From the NCBI GenBank assembly GCA_030531025.1, contig JAUMTV010000037.1, positions 1 to 26,883 on the forward strand: a stretch of 26,883 nucleotides of DNA, read 5' to 3'. The position numbers and the translations under genes are program-made. The notes under the pieces are model-generated. The model saw only the letters and a program-made list of their open reading frames with translations, searched no databases and was not told where the DNA came from. This document shows, piece after piece, positions 7,924 through 15,848 of this stretch. This stretch comes from Turicibacter sp. (GTDB lineage Bacteria > Bacillota > Bacilli > MOL361 > Turicibacteraceae). Numbering within the stretch: the first letter of the stretch is position 1; each line of letters starts with the position of its first letter.

Positions 7924-8454
7924 TTATAATCTCCTTACTTTGAATAAAGGTTGACCATACTCAACCATTTTTCCATCTTCACCTAATATATCTATGATTT
8001 CACAATCAAACTCTGCACTTATTTCGTTCATGAGCTTCATCGCTTCTATAATACACACCACTTCACCTTTCTTAACCATTTGGCCAGTAGTAACAAAAGG
8101 ATTCGATGTAGGTGATGTCGCTTTATAATAAGTCCCTACTATAGGTGATTTTATATATTCAAACCCACTATCATTTTCATCATTGTTTAAATTATTATCA
8201 TTAGATACACTTGATTTATTTTCTAAGATTAATGTAGATGTGTCTTCTAACTGCAAAATATCTGAAGTATCAGTTAGAGCTAATTTACCAAAAGCTTTTG
8301 TATCTACATTATCATTATTATTTATAGTATTGATATAGTTTCTAGATAAAGACTTATCCATTTTTATATAATCTTTTTCATCTTGGATTTCAAAATAAGA
8401 TAAATCAGAGTCATTTATTAATTTAATTAGTTCTTTTATTTCACTAAAATTCAT
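7924..8454 (-). CDS. accB: Biotin carboxyl carrier protein of acetyl-CoA carboxylase
   Basis: Carries the biotin that shuttles between AccC and AccA/AccD. The C-terminal biotinyl domain (about 100-176) has EAMKLMNEI with biotinylated Lys140. The N-terminal helical part is joined by a low-complexity linker rich in Asn, Asp and Ser (about 40-98), in place of the Pro/Ala linker of many species. I start at ATG 8454 after GGAGGTAAAT; the earlier in-frame TTG at 8466 overlaps that binding site. This gives 176 residues and a 12-nt gap from fabF. Confidence 0.95.
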   Translation of the reverse strand: MNFSEIKELIKLINDSDLSYFEIQDEKDYIKMDKSLSRNYINTINNNDNVDTKAFGKLALTDTSDILQLEDTSTLILENKSSVSNDNNLNNDENDSGFEYIKSPIVGTYYKATSPTSNPFVTTGQMVKKGEVVCIIEAMKLMNEISAEFDCEIIDILGEDGKMVEYGQPLFKVRRL

Positions 8455-8466
8455 ATTTACCTCCAA

Positions 8467-9702
8467 TTACTCCCATCTTTTAAATAAAAGACAAGCATTA
8501 TGACCACCAAATCCAATTGAGTTATTTAATGCATATTTTAAATCTGACTTTTTCCCTACATTTGGTACATAATCTAAATCTAACTCTTCTTCACTTTCAC
8601 TGTATCCTATAGTTGGATGTATATATCCTTCTTCTAAAGACTTGATACATGCAATTGATTCTACTGCTCCAGCTGCTCCTAATAAATGCCCTGTCATTGA
8701 TTTAGTCGATGATATAGGTATATTTTTAGCATCATCTTTAAAGACTTTTTTAATAGCTCTTGTTTCAAATAAATCATTGTATGGTGTTGATGTTCCATGA
8801 GCATTTATATATGAAACTTGGCTAGGTTCAATATTAGCTTCTTTTATAGCATCTTCCATAGCTTTTGATGCACTTTCTCCTTTTGGATCTGGAGAAGTTA
8901 TATGATATGCATCACAAGTAGATCCATATCCTACTATTTCGCATATTATATTAGCATTTCTATTTAAGGCATGATCTAAACTCTCCATAACTAATATACC
9001 TGCCCCTTCTCCCATAACAAAACCACTCCTGTCTTTATCAAATGGAGTCGATGCTTTCTGTGGGATATTATTAGAATTTAAAGCTCTCATATTATTAAAT
9101 CCAGCTATTGCTATAGGAGTTATAGATGATTCACATCCTCCACTTATCATGACATCTGCATAACCATGCTTTATGTATCTAAATGCATCCCCTACATTAT
9201 TTGTACCAGTAGCACAAGCAGTTACTGCTGAAGTACAAGTAGCTTTTGCATCATACTTTATAGCTATATTTGCAGCAGCTGCATTTATTATTGTCATAGG
9301 TATATACATTGGAGATATTCTCTTTGGACCTTTATTAAATAAATTTGAAAACTCATGTTCATGAGTATGGAATCCACCAATTCCAGAACCTACCATGACA
9401 CCAAATCTACTTTTATCTATTTCATCTAAATTAAGCTTAGAATTTTTTACAGCCTCGTCACTTGCTATTAGGGCATATTGAGTAAATTTATCTAATCTTC
9501 TCATCTCTTTTTTATCTAAATAATCTTCAACTTTTAAATCTTTAACTTCTCCAGCTATTTTTACATCTAAATTGTCAGTATCTATAGACTTTATAAAATC
9601 TATTCCTAACTTACCATTTTTAGCATTTGCCCAAAATTCGTCAACATTATTTCCAATAGGAGTCACAGCTCCTATTCCTGTTATAACTACTCTTCTACTC
9701 AT
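8467..9702 (-). CDS. fabF: Beta-ketoacyl-ACP synthase II
   Basis: Elongation condensing enzyme that adds malonyl-ACP to growing acyl-ACP. The thiolase-fold triad is intact: Cys163 (TACATG), His302 (NAHGTSTPYND) and His339 (MTGHLLGAAGAVE), almost the same spacing as E. coli FabF. I start at ATG 9702, preceded by TAGGAGA, which gives 411 residues. The upstream in-frame ATG at 9738 would add 12 residues overlapping the end of fabG with no binding site. The gap to fabG is 10 nt. Confidence 0.96.
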   Translation of the reverse strand: MSRRVVITGIGAVTPIGNNVDEFWANAKNGKLGIDFIKSIDTDNLDVKIAGEVKDLKVEDYLDKKEMRRLDKFTQYALIASDEAVKNSKLNLDEIDKSRFGVMVGSGIGGFHTHEHEFSNLFNKGPKRISPMYIPMTIINAAAANIAIKYDAKATCTSAVTACATGTNNVGDAFRYIKHGYADVMISGGCESSITPIAIAGFNNMRALNSNNIPQKASTPFDKDRSGFVMGEGAGILVMESLDHALNRNANIICEIVGYGSTCDAYHITSPDPKGESASKAMEDAIKEANIEPSQVSYINAHGTSTPYNDLFETRAIKKVFKDDAKNIPISSTKSMTGHLLGAAGAVESIACIKSLEEGYIHPTIGYSESEEELDLDYVPNVGKKSDLKYALNNSIGFGGHNACLLFKRWE

Positions 9703-9712
9703 ACTCATTCTC

Positions 9713-10453
9713 CTACATTGCCATTCCGCCATCCACATGGATAACTTGACCTGTTATATAATTAGATTTATCACTAGCTAAAAATACAGCTAGATTTGCT
9801 ATATCTTCTACTTGACCTAATCTTTTAAGAGGTACACTAGAAATTATATTTTTCTTTTGATCTTCACTTAATACTTTAGTCATATCTGTATCTATAAATC
9901 CTGGAGCTATTGCATTAACATTTATATTTTTACTTCCAATTTCTCTAGCTAGAGATTTTGTCATTCCTATCACTCCCGCTTTAGATGCTGAGTAATTTAC
10001 TTGACCTGCATTTCCAACAACTCCTACAACAGAAGACATATTTATTATCTTTCCTTCTTTTTGTCTAATCATTATTGGAGAAACTGCTCTTAAACAGTTA
10101 AATGCACCTTTTAAGTTAACTTCTATTACCTTATCAAAATCTTCTTCTTTCATTCGTATTAGTAACGTATCTTTAGTTATTCCTGCATTATTTACTAATA
10201 TATCAACTTTTCCAAAAGTATTCTTAGCTTCCTTTATTAAATTCTCTGCTTCATCAAAGTTACTTATATCTGCTTTGATTATCAAAATATTAGATCCTAA
10301 TTTATCTAATTCTTTCTTTAATTCAAGTGCTTCTTCTTCACTACTTCTATAGTTAAGTACTATATTAGCTCCTTCTTTAGCAAATTGAAGAGCTATTTCT
10401 CTACCTATACCTCTAGAAGCACCTGTAATTACTGCACATTTTCCTTGTAACAT
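9713..10453 (-). CDS. fabG: 3-oxoacyl-ACP reductase FabG
   Basis: NADPH-dependent short-chain dehydrogenase that reduces 3-ketoacyl-ACP. The cofactor loop TGASRGIG is at 10-17 and NNAG at 88-91. The catalytic residues are Ser141, Tyr154 and Lys158 (YSASK). The C-terminus ITGQVIHVDGGMAM is typical. It has 246 residues from ATG 10453, 8 nt after GGAGG. Confidence 0.96.
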   Translation of the reverse strand: MLQGKCAVITGASRGIGREIALQFAKEGANIVLNYRSSEEEALELKKELDKLGSNILIIKADISNFDEAENLIKEAKNTFGKVDILVNNAGITKDTLLIRMKEEDFDKVIEVNLKGAFNCLRAVSPIMIRQKEGKIINMSSVVGVVGNAGQVNYSASKAGVIGMTKSLAREIGSKNINVNAIAPGFIDTDMTKVLSEDQKKNIISSVPLKRLGQVEDIANLAVFLASDKSNYITGQVIHVDGGMAM

Positions 10454-10498
10454 TAATTTTCCTCCATAAAAATTGGCATTTATAATTGAAAATATATT

Positions 10499-11449
10499 CT
10501 ATATATTAACTTTTTCAAGATTTAAACTTTCTACAGTTTCTTTTAAAGATTGTATATCTTCTACGTTATAAACCTTTGCATCTGTATCTATCTTCTTAAC
10601 AAATCCAGACAATGTTTTTCCTGGGCCTACTTCTATAAAAGTATCTACTCCCTTTTCTCTTAAATCTCTTATACTCTTTTCAAAAAGAACAGATGACATT
10701 ATTTGTAATCTTAACAATTCTTTTATATCATCATTTTTATTGTAAGATTCACCTTTCACATTAGAGTAAACTACCTTTTTTAAATCTTTAAAATTAACTT
10801 TTTTTAATTCATCATAAAATTCATAGCTTGCTTTTTCATACATAGAGCTATGGAAAGGTCCACTAACCTTAAGGGGAACTGCTAACCCCTTTAGTTCTTT
10901 CGCAATTTTTATACTTTCTTTAATTGCTTTTTTCTCTCCTGATATAACTACTTGACCTGGACAATTATAATTAGCACCTTCAACAATACCAAACTCGCCA
11001 GCTCTTTCTATTAGTTCTTCAACTTTTTCATTACTTAATTTTAGTACAGCGGCCATACTTCCTTCATCTGAGCTAACTGCAGAGTCCATTATTTCAGCTC
11101 TCTTTTTGATAAGTTTCATTCCATCTTCAAAAGATAAGACTCCACCATAAATTAATGATCCATATTCTCCTAAAGATAGTCCTACCGTATAATCGGCTTC
11201 AATACCTTCTTCCTCTAAAGCTTTTTGACATGCTAAAGATGTAAGTAATATTGCTGGCTGATTATTCTTTGTTCTTGTAAGTTCTTCTTGTGAACCATTA
11301 AATATCAACTCTTTTATAGGCATATTTAAAATTTCTTCACCTTTATCAAATATGTCTCTACAACTATCTATATTTTCATATAAATCTTTTCCCATATTTA
11401 TATATTGTGCACCTTGACCTGGAAAAAGAAATGCTGTTTTCTTATTCAT
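10499..11449 (-). CDS. fabD: Malonyl-CoA:ACP transacylase
   Basis: Transfers malonate from CoA to ACP. Signs are FPGQGAQ (9-15), the nucleophile Ser92 in GLSLGEY (Leu where many enzymes have GHSLG) and His200 in GPFHSSM. I start at ATG 11449, 8 nt after GGGAG, giving 316 residues. The TTG at 11464 in the same frame lies inside fabK. The 8-nt overlap with fabK suggests translational coupling. Confidence 0.95.
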   Translation of the reverse strand: MNKKTAFLFPGQGAQYINMGKDLYENIDSCRDIFDKGEEILNMPIKELIFNGSQEELTRTKNNQPAILLTSLACQKALEEEGIEADYTVGLSLGEYGSLIYGGVLSFEDGMKLIKKRAEIMDSAVSSDEGSMAAVLKLSNEKVEELIERAGEFGIVEGANYNCPGQVVISGEKKAIKESIKIAKELKGLAVPLKVSGPFHSSMYEKASYEFYDELKKVNFKDLKKVVYSNVKGESYNKNDDIKELLRLQIMSSVLFEKSIRDLREKGVDTFIEVGPGKTLSGFVKKIDTDAKVYNVEDIQSLKETVESLNLEKVNI

Positions 11450-12377
11450 TAAACACACTCCCAAGTACTTCTTCTAACTCACCTATTAACTCATCTATAA
11501 TTTCTTTACAACTTTGCTTTTTACTAACAAGTCCTGCTATTTGACCTGCCATCACACTACCATTATTAATATCACCATCAACCACAGCTCTTCTTAAAGC
11601 TCCTTTTCCTAAAGCTTCTATTTCTTCTGGATTTCCATTAGATTTTTCTAACTTTATATATTCTCTAGTTAATTTATTTCTTAGTACTCTAACTGGATGA
11701 GACGTTGATGTTCCTGTAACTTCAGTATCTATATCTTTTGCATTTAATACTCTGTTTTTATAATTTTCATGTACCTTACATTCGTTTGATACTAAAAATC
11801 TAGTTCCCATTTGTACTCCACATGCTCCAAGCATAAATGATGCTGCAATTCCTCTACCATCACCTATGCCACCTGCTGCTATAACTGGAATATCAACAGC
11901 ATCCACAACTTGTGGAACTAAACTCATAGTTGTCAATTGACCAATATGTCCTCCTGCTTCCATCCCTTCTACTATTACTGCATCTGCGCCGAATTTTTCC
12001 ATTCTCTTCGCAATTGCTACAGAAGGGACAACAGGTATTACTTTTATATTATTTTTTTTCCAATCATCTATATACTTACCAGGACTACCGGCTCCAGTAG
12101 TTACTACAGCTACTTTTTCATCGCATACTAGCTTAGCTATTTCGTCAACATTATCTCTCATAAGCATAATATTAATTCCAAAGGGCTTGTTAGTAAGTAA
12201 CTTAGCCTTTTTTATTTCAGCTCTTATTTCTTCTGTTTCACCTACTCCACTTATAATCCCAAGTCCTCCAGCCTCACTAACTGCTGCTGCTAAAGTAGAA
12301 TCTGAGATCCAAGCCATACCACCTTGAATAATTGGATATTCTATATTAAGTAATTCTGTTATCCTTGAACTTTTCAT
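11442..12377 (-). CDS. fabK: Enoyl-ACP reductase II (FMN)
   Basis: Final reductase of the elongation cycle, flavin dependent. The segment VEGMEAGGHIG places His144 exactly where the catalytic His of Streptococcus pneumoniae FabK lies. IIQGGMAWIS (16-25), VIAAGGIGDGRG and GVQMGTRF form the FMN site. It has 311 residues from ATG 12377 after AGGAGG. The presence of FabK and lack of a FabI gene in the operon predicts intrinsic tolerance to triclosan-type FabI inhibitors, unless FabI is encoded elsewhere. Confidence 0.96.
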   Translation of the reverse strand: MKSSRITELLNIEYPIIQGGMAWISDSTLAAAVSEAGGLGIISGVGETEEIRAEIKKAKLLTNKPFGINIMLMRDNVDEIAKLVCDEKVAVVTTGAGSPGKYIDDWKKNNIKVIPVVPSVAIAKRMEKFGADAVIVEGMEAGGHIGQLTTMSLVPQVVDAVDIPVIAAGGIGDGRGIAASFMLGACGVQMGTRFLVSNECKVHENYKNRVLNAKDIDTEVTGTSTSHPVRVLRNKLTREYIKLEKSNGNPEEIEALGKGALRRAVVDGDINNGSVMAGQIAGLVSKKQSCKEIIDELIGELEEVLGSVFNE

Positions 12378-12401
12378 AAATCCTCCTGTAACTACTTACT
12401 C

Positions 12402-12635
12402 TTATTTTACCTTTTCTTTTGTTTTTTCTTGGATGTAATTTACCACATCTCTTATACTTTTCATATTTTCTGGAGAATCAACTTCTATTCCAAATTGTTC
12501 TTCTATTTCTATTACTAGCTGGAATGTATCTAATGAATCGATTCCTAAAGATTCAAATGTAGAATCTAATGTTATCTCCTCTTTCTCTACTGATAAATTT
12601 TCTTCCATTATTTCTTGTAATTTTTCAAATATCAT
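12402..12635 (-). CDS. acpP: Acyl carrier protein
   Basis: Small acidic four-helix carrier of growing acyl chains. The phosphopantetheine site is Ser34 in LGIDSLDTFQLV. I start at ATG 12635, 8 nt after GGAGG, giving 77 residues, the usual ACP size. Upstream ATGs at 12659 and 12650 lack a binding site. It sits between fabH and fabK. Confidence 0.96.
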   Translation of the reverse strand: MIFEKLQEIMEENLSVEKEEITLDSTFESLGIDSLDTFQLVIEIEEQFGIEVDSPENMKSIRDVVNYIQEKTKEKVK

Positions 12636-12707
12636 TTTATTTTCCTCCATAAATTTCATTTATTCTTTTAAATTATTTTTTTATTAGTTAGTATTGTTTC
12701 AAGTTAC

Positions 12708-12750
12708 TTATCTTAGTTATCTTAGTTATATTTGTTAAACTTAAATTTTC
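12708..12750. promoter_or_regulatory. Composite motif shared with the FabK-like gene leader (copy 2)
   Basis: TTATCTTAGTTA occurs twice with a 9-nt period (12708-12719 and 12717-12728). After 8 nt comes AAACTTAAATTTTC (12737-12750). The same blocks are found at 2678-2716. Here they lie in the 120-bp gap between fabH and acpP, oriented opposite to the genes. A regulator site or internal promoter element is possible. Confidence 0.4.
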
Positions 12751-12778
12751 TTATTTAATTTTTAATTATTTATTTTAT

Positions 12779-13756
12779 TTATATAGACCAATTTATAAAA
12801 GTGGCCCCATATGTAAGTCCTGCTCCAAAACCGACTAATATAATTTTATTGCCTTCTTTTAACAAGCCTTCTTCATACATATCGCTTAAAGCCATTGGTA
12901 TTGATGCTGCTGATGTATTTCCATATTCGTGAATATTTGTATAAAACTTTTCTAATGGCAGTTTTAATTTTTTTGCAGCATATTCAATAATTCTCATATT
13001 AGCTTGATGAGGTACTATGTAATCAATATCTTCAAGTGATAAGTTATTCTCTTCTAGTATTTTATTTATAGATTTTACAATTGTAGATGTAGCAAATTTA
13101 AAGACTTCATTTCCATTCATTTTTAACTTTGATTTTCTTATTGTTTTACTATCGACAAAAGGACTATCTATATCATTTCCTTCTATTGTTATACAGTTCC
13201 ATTTATCTCCTTCTGATTTGCAGAAAGAATTTCCTAAGCCTGGTGATTCACTTCTAGATAAAACTACTGCGCCTGCTCCATCTCCAAATAAAACACAAGT
13301 AGATCTATCTTGCCAATCAATAGATTTAGATAAATTTTCAGCACCTACTACTAAAGCATGCTTATAGTTATGCATCTTTATAAGTGACTTAGCTAAATCT
13401 AAGCCAAATATAAATCCAGAACAAGCTGCACTTATATCAAAAGTAACTGCATTCTTTGCACCTATAATACTTTGTACTATACAAGCTGTGGATGGAGTAA
13501 ACATGTCTGGAGTGCAAGTTCCCAAAACAATCAAATCAATATCTAATACAGATATATTTGCTTCTTTAATTGCCTTTTCACAAGCCATAGCAGCCATATA
13601 TGATGTATCTTCTCCTGTAGATATATAACGACTTTTTATTCCTGTCCTTGAAAATATCCATTCATCATTAGTATCTACAATATCACCAAGGTGATCATTA
13701 GTGATTTTTTTAGAAGGAATATACTTTCCCACACCTCCTATAATTACCTCTTCCAT
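12779..13756 (-). CDS. fabH: Beta-ketoacyl-ACP synthase III
   Basis: Starts fatty-acid synthesis by condensing an acyl-CoA primer with malonyl-ACP. The triad is Cys112 (SAACSGF), His250 (VPHQAN) and Asn280 (YGNTSAASIP), near the E. coli positions 112, 244 and 274. The C-terminal GFGAGLTYG is typical. It has 325 residues from ATG 13756, preceded by AGGAG. It is the first gene of the fab operon, under a promoter overlapped by FabT-type palindromes. Whether it prefers branched or straight primers cannot be read from sequence alone. Confidence 0.96.
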   Translation of the reverse strand: MEEVIIGGVGKYIPSKKITNDHLGDIVDTNDEWIFSRTGIKSRYISTGEDTSYMAAMACEKAIKEANISVLDIDLIVLGTCTPDMFTPSTACIVQSIIGAKNAVTFDISAACSGFIFGLDLAKSLIKMHNYKHALVVGAENLSKSIDWQDRSTCVLFGDGAGAVVLSRSESPGLGNSFCKSEGDKWNCITIEGNDIDSPFVDSKTIRKSKLKMNGNEVFKFATSTIVKSINKILEENNLSLEDIDYIVPHQANMRIIEYAAKKLKLPLEKFYTNIHEYGNTSAASIPMALSDMYEEGLLKEGNKIILVGFGAGLTYGATFINWSI

Positions 13757-13781
13757 ATGTCTCTCCTTATTATTTGATATT

Positions 13782-13808
13782 AATATATTTCGATTATCAA
13801 AATATATT
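13782..13808. promoter_or_regulatory. FabT-type operator, proximal to fabH
   Basis: A 27-bp near-perfect palindrome with arms AATATATTT and AAATATATT around the core CGATTATCA. Only the centre base and one symmetric pair of positions deviate. The core matches the TTTGATTATCAAA type of FabT site known from streptococci. It lies between the promoter and the fabH binding site. Confidence 0.7.
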
Positions 13809-13851
13809 CCAAAAAAATTAACCTCTTATCTACAAAGCTATAGTTATAAGT

Positions 13852-13878
13852 TAATTATTTAGATAATCAAAATATATT
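13852..13878. promoter_or_regulatory. FabT-type operator overlapping the fabH -10
   Basis: Core AGATAATCAAAATATATT, sharing AATCAAAATATATT-type sequence with the proximal site, with a weaker left arm (TAATTATTT). It covers the -10 box and the transcript start of the fabH promoter, so binding would block RNA polymerase. The centres of the two sites are 70 bp apart. Confidence 0.7.
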
Positions 13879-13899
13879 ACATTCAAACCAAAAAGTCAA
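13871..13899 (-). promoter_or_regulatory. Sigma-A promoter of the fab operon
   Basis: On the minus strand TTGACT (13899-13894), a 17-bp spacer and TATATT (13876-13871), about 115 bp upstream of the fabH ATG. It overlaps the distal FabT-type site. Confidence 0.75.
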
Positions 13900-14056
13900 C
13901 TCTTTTAATATAAATTTTTTAGGTAATTTAGAATATTACTTTTTTAATCTATCAACATGCTATTATTTTTATGATATTTTATTGATAAAATATTTACTTA
14001 TAAGATTATAAATGATGGTATATCCATAAAATATAATGTATAATACCTTAGTATAT

Positions 14057-14087
14057 AAAAAAACTAGAGAATAAATATATTCTCTAG
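14057..14087 (-). terminator. Strong terminator of the mltG-trmR-trhP1 unit
   Basis: CTAGAGAATA pairs perfectly with TATTCTCTAG (minus strand, 14087-14078 with 14073-14064) around a 4-nt loop, followed by seven T (14063-14057). It isolates the fab operon from upstream transcription. Confidence 0.92.
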
Positions 14088-14137
14088 CTTTAATAAGTTA
14101 TTAATTATATTTTTATTATATAAATTTTTATTATTTA

Positions 14138-15073
14138 TTACATTTCTGTATTGTAATCCTTAGGCTCTTCCAGATAAAAACCTGTTGTTAAAGGTCTATA
14201 ATCTACTGATTGTAGCTCTTTTAACCATGATTCATCAAAAACCCATTCATCTGGATTTTCAATAAACTTATCTATAGCTTTTCTATATATGCTAACTACA
14301 GCTTTTGTATAATCATTTGATCTTCTGTTACCTTCTATAGTCAACGTTGTTACACCTGATTTAATTAATTCCGGTATAAACTCTATCATACATAAATCTT
14401 TAGATGCGTAGAAGAATGTTCCTCCTTCATCTTCATATATAGGGCAATATTGTCCAGGTCTTTTTTCTTCTACTAAATTATAGTTTATTTCATCTACATA
14501 TTCACCAGCATTTCTACTAGACATATAATTAGATAATAACCTTCTTCCAGAATATGACATACATATTCCTCCATGAACAGAAGCTTCTATTTCTAAATCT
14601 AAAGGAGTATTTTTTCTCATATCTGCAATATCTTTCAGTCCTAGTTCTTTTGCTATTATTACTCTTTTAATTCCTTGTTCATACCAGAAATTTGCTGTCT
14701 CATAGTTATAAATATTAGCTTGAGTTCCCATATGAATTTCCATATTAGGTATAACTTTTTTTACTATTTCTAAAGCCCCTGGCTCACATAATATTACTGC
14801 ATCTACTTTTGCTTCATCTAATTTTAATAAGTATTCTTCTAATTTTACAAAGTCATTATTATGAGGTAATAAAGATATTGTCACATAAACCTTTTTATTT
14901 CTTTGATGAGCATATTCAATACCTGATTTTAAATCTTCCATAGTAAATTTTTCGTTTAATGTGTTCATCCCAAAAGTTTGTCCACCTATATATACTGAAT
15001 CTACTCCATTATCTATAACACCTTTTAATCCTTCTAAATCTTTGGCAAAAGATGATAATTCTAATTTAAACAT
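14138..15073 (-). CDS. trhP1: U32-family protein, TrhP1-like tRNA uridine hydroxylase subunit
   Basis: Belongs to the peptidase U32 family, whose studied members (TrhP, RlhA, UbiU/V) are prephenate-linked or Fe-S hydroxylation enzymes, not proteases. The barrel ends with ASVHGGICMSYSGRRLLSNY (164-183) and SKDLCMIEFIPEL. Order mltG-trmR-this gene equals B. subtilis yrrL-yrrM-yrrN, so it likely helps make 5-hydroxyuridine at position 34 of tRNA. Of the four cysteines that usually hold the 4Fe-4S cluster, those matching C171 and C228 are present. The second is Arg, and the usual RGxCxxPC stretch is replaced by AGEYVDEINYN; C210 is an extra cysteine. No trhP2 follows. ATG 15073 overlaps the trmR stop by 1 nt. 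The exact role is uncertain. Confidence 0.75.
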   Translation of the reverse strand: MFKLELSSFAKDLEGLKGVIDNGVDSVYIGGQTFGMNTLNEKFTMEDLKSGIEYAHQRNKKVYVTISLLPHNNDFVKLEEYLLKLDEAKVDAVILCEPGALEIVKKVIPNMEIHMGTQANIYNYETANFWYEQGIKRVIIAKELGLKDIADMRKNTPLDLEIEASVHGGICMSYSGRRLLSNYMSSRNAGEYVDEINYNLVEEKRPGQYCPIYEDEGGTFFYASKDLCMIEFIPELIKSGVTTLTIEGNRRSNDYTKAVVSIYRKAIDKFIENPDEWVFDESWLKELQSVDYRPLTTGFYLEEPKDYNTEM

Positions 15074-15735
15074 TATTTTTCAACCCTTTCTGATTCCTTA
15101 TAACTTAGTGCAACTCCGTCTCCGATTGGAATAAGCGATGTACTTAAGTAGTCACAATTGCATATATAATCTAAATAATTTCTCATTCTTTTGACAATTG
15201 TCTTCTTTCTTCTCATTACTAGATTATCATCTGCGATCATTCCTTTGTACAGAATATTATCAGATATTAGTAATCCACCAACTTTTAATTTATCTATTAC
15301 TAAATCATAAAATAATTTATATTGGCCTTTAGCTGCATCTAAGAATATCATATCAAATGTACCGTCTACATTTTTTAATAATTCTTCTGCATCTCCTTCT
15401 AAAAGAGTGATATTTTCTTCAAATCCTGATTTTTTAAAATTTTCCTTTGCTCTTTCAATCATCTTCTCACTACGTTCTACAGTTATAATCTTAGCTTTTC
15501 CATCGGTTGCTGTAGAAAATAATATAGATGAGTATCCTATAGCACACCCAACTTCTAATATTTCCTTTGGTTTTTGAACTTTTAATATGACTTTTAATAA
15601 GTCTGATACCTCTTTATGAACTATTGGAACATTATACTCCGCTGCATATTCTTCTAGCTCTTTTAATAATCCTTCTTTATCTTTTAGAGTTTCTCTTATA
15701 TAGTTTTCCACTTCATGATTTACAATATTACTCAA
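15073..15735 (-). CDS. trmR: SAM-dependent O-methyltransferase, tRNA 5-hydroxyuridine methyltransferase TrmR-like
   Basis: Class I methyltransferase of the YrrM/COMT-like family, 220 residues. The SAM-binding motif is EVGCAIGYSS (64-73). The metal-binding residues are Asp136 (FLDAAKGQY) and Asp162-Asn163 (ISDNIL). In B. subtilis this protein methylates ho5U34 to mo5U34, widening wobble decoding. The call rests on the family and on the mltG / U32 neighbours. I choose TTG 15735, 8 nt after AAGGAG; a GTG at 15744 in frame overlaps that binding site. It is coupled to the next gene through TAATG. Confidence 0.85.
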   Translation of the reverse strand: MSNIVNHEVENYIRETLKDKEGLLKELEEYAAEYNVPIVHKEVSDLLKVILKVQKPKEILEVGCAIGYSSILFSTATDGKAKIITVERSEKMIERAKENFKKSGFEENITLLEGDAEELLKNVDGTFDMIFLDAAKGQYKLFYDLVIDKLKVGGLLISDNILYKGMIADDNLVMRRKKTIVKRMRNYLDYICNCDYLSTSLIPIGDGVALSYKESERVEK

Positions 15736-15785
15736 ATTAATCACTCCTTAATTTATTACTAATTTCTTTTTTATTCAAATTAATA

Positions 15786-15816
15786 GGATTATACCTTAAT
15801 ACTTAAGACATAATCC
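15786..15816. promoter_or_regulatory. 31-bp interrupted palindrome before trmR
   Basis: GGATTAT (15786-15792) and ATAATCC (15810-15816) flank an inner CTTAA-TAC-TTAAG palindrome. On the minus strand it contains a TATAAT (15793-15788), so it could be an operator over a trmR promoter, although no good -35 is seen. As RNA it could form a hairpin, without a following T-run. Confidence 0.35.
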
Positions 15817-15848
15817 CTTTAACAATCGCTTATAATATATATCTACCC

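Larger units (their letters stand above)
13757..14137. other. 380-bp regulatory gap between trhP1 and fabH
   Basis: Contains, from left to right, the fabH binding site, two FabT-type palindromes, the fabH promoter, about 150 bp of AT-rich sequence without a gene, and the trhP1 terminator. In the AT-rich part a small A/T-only palindrome (13974-13993) is visible. No ORF with a plausible binding site was found on either strand. Confidence 0.7.

Noticed and set aside
13974..13993. A/T-only palindrome as a third FabT site.
   Set aside because: It lacks the GATTATC core, lies more than 70 bp upstream of the promoter, and is made only of A/T pairs around a TG, so chance is likely.
14138..15073. Protease annotation for the U32 protein.
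   Set aside because: Characterised members near mltG and trmR act in tRNA hydroxylation, and no protease motif is visible.
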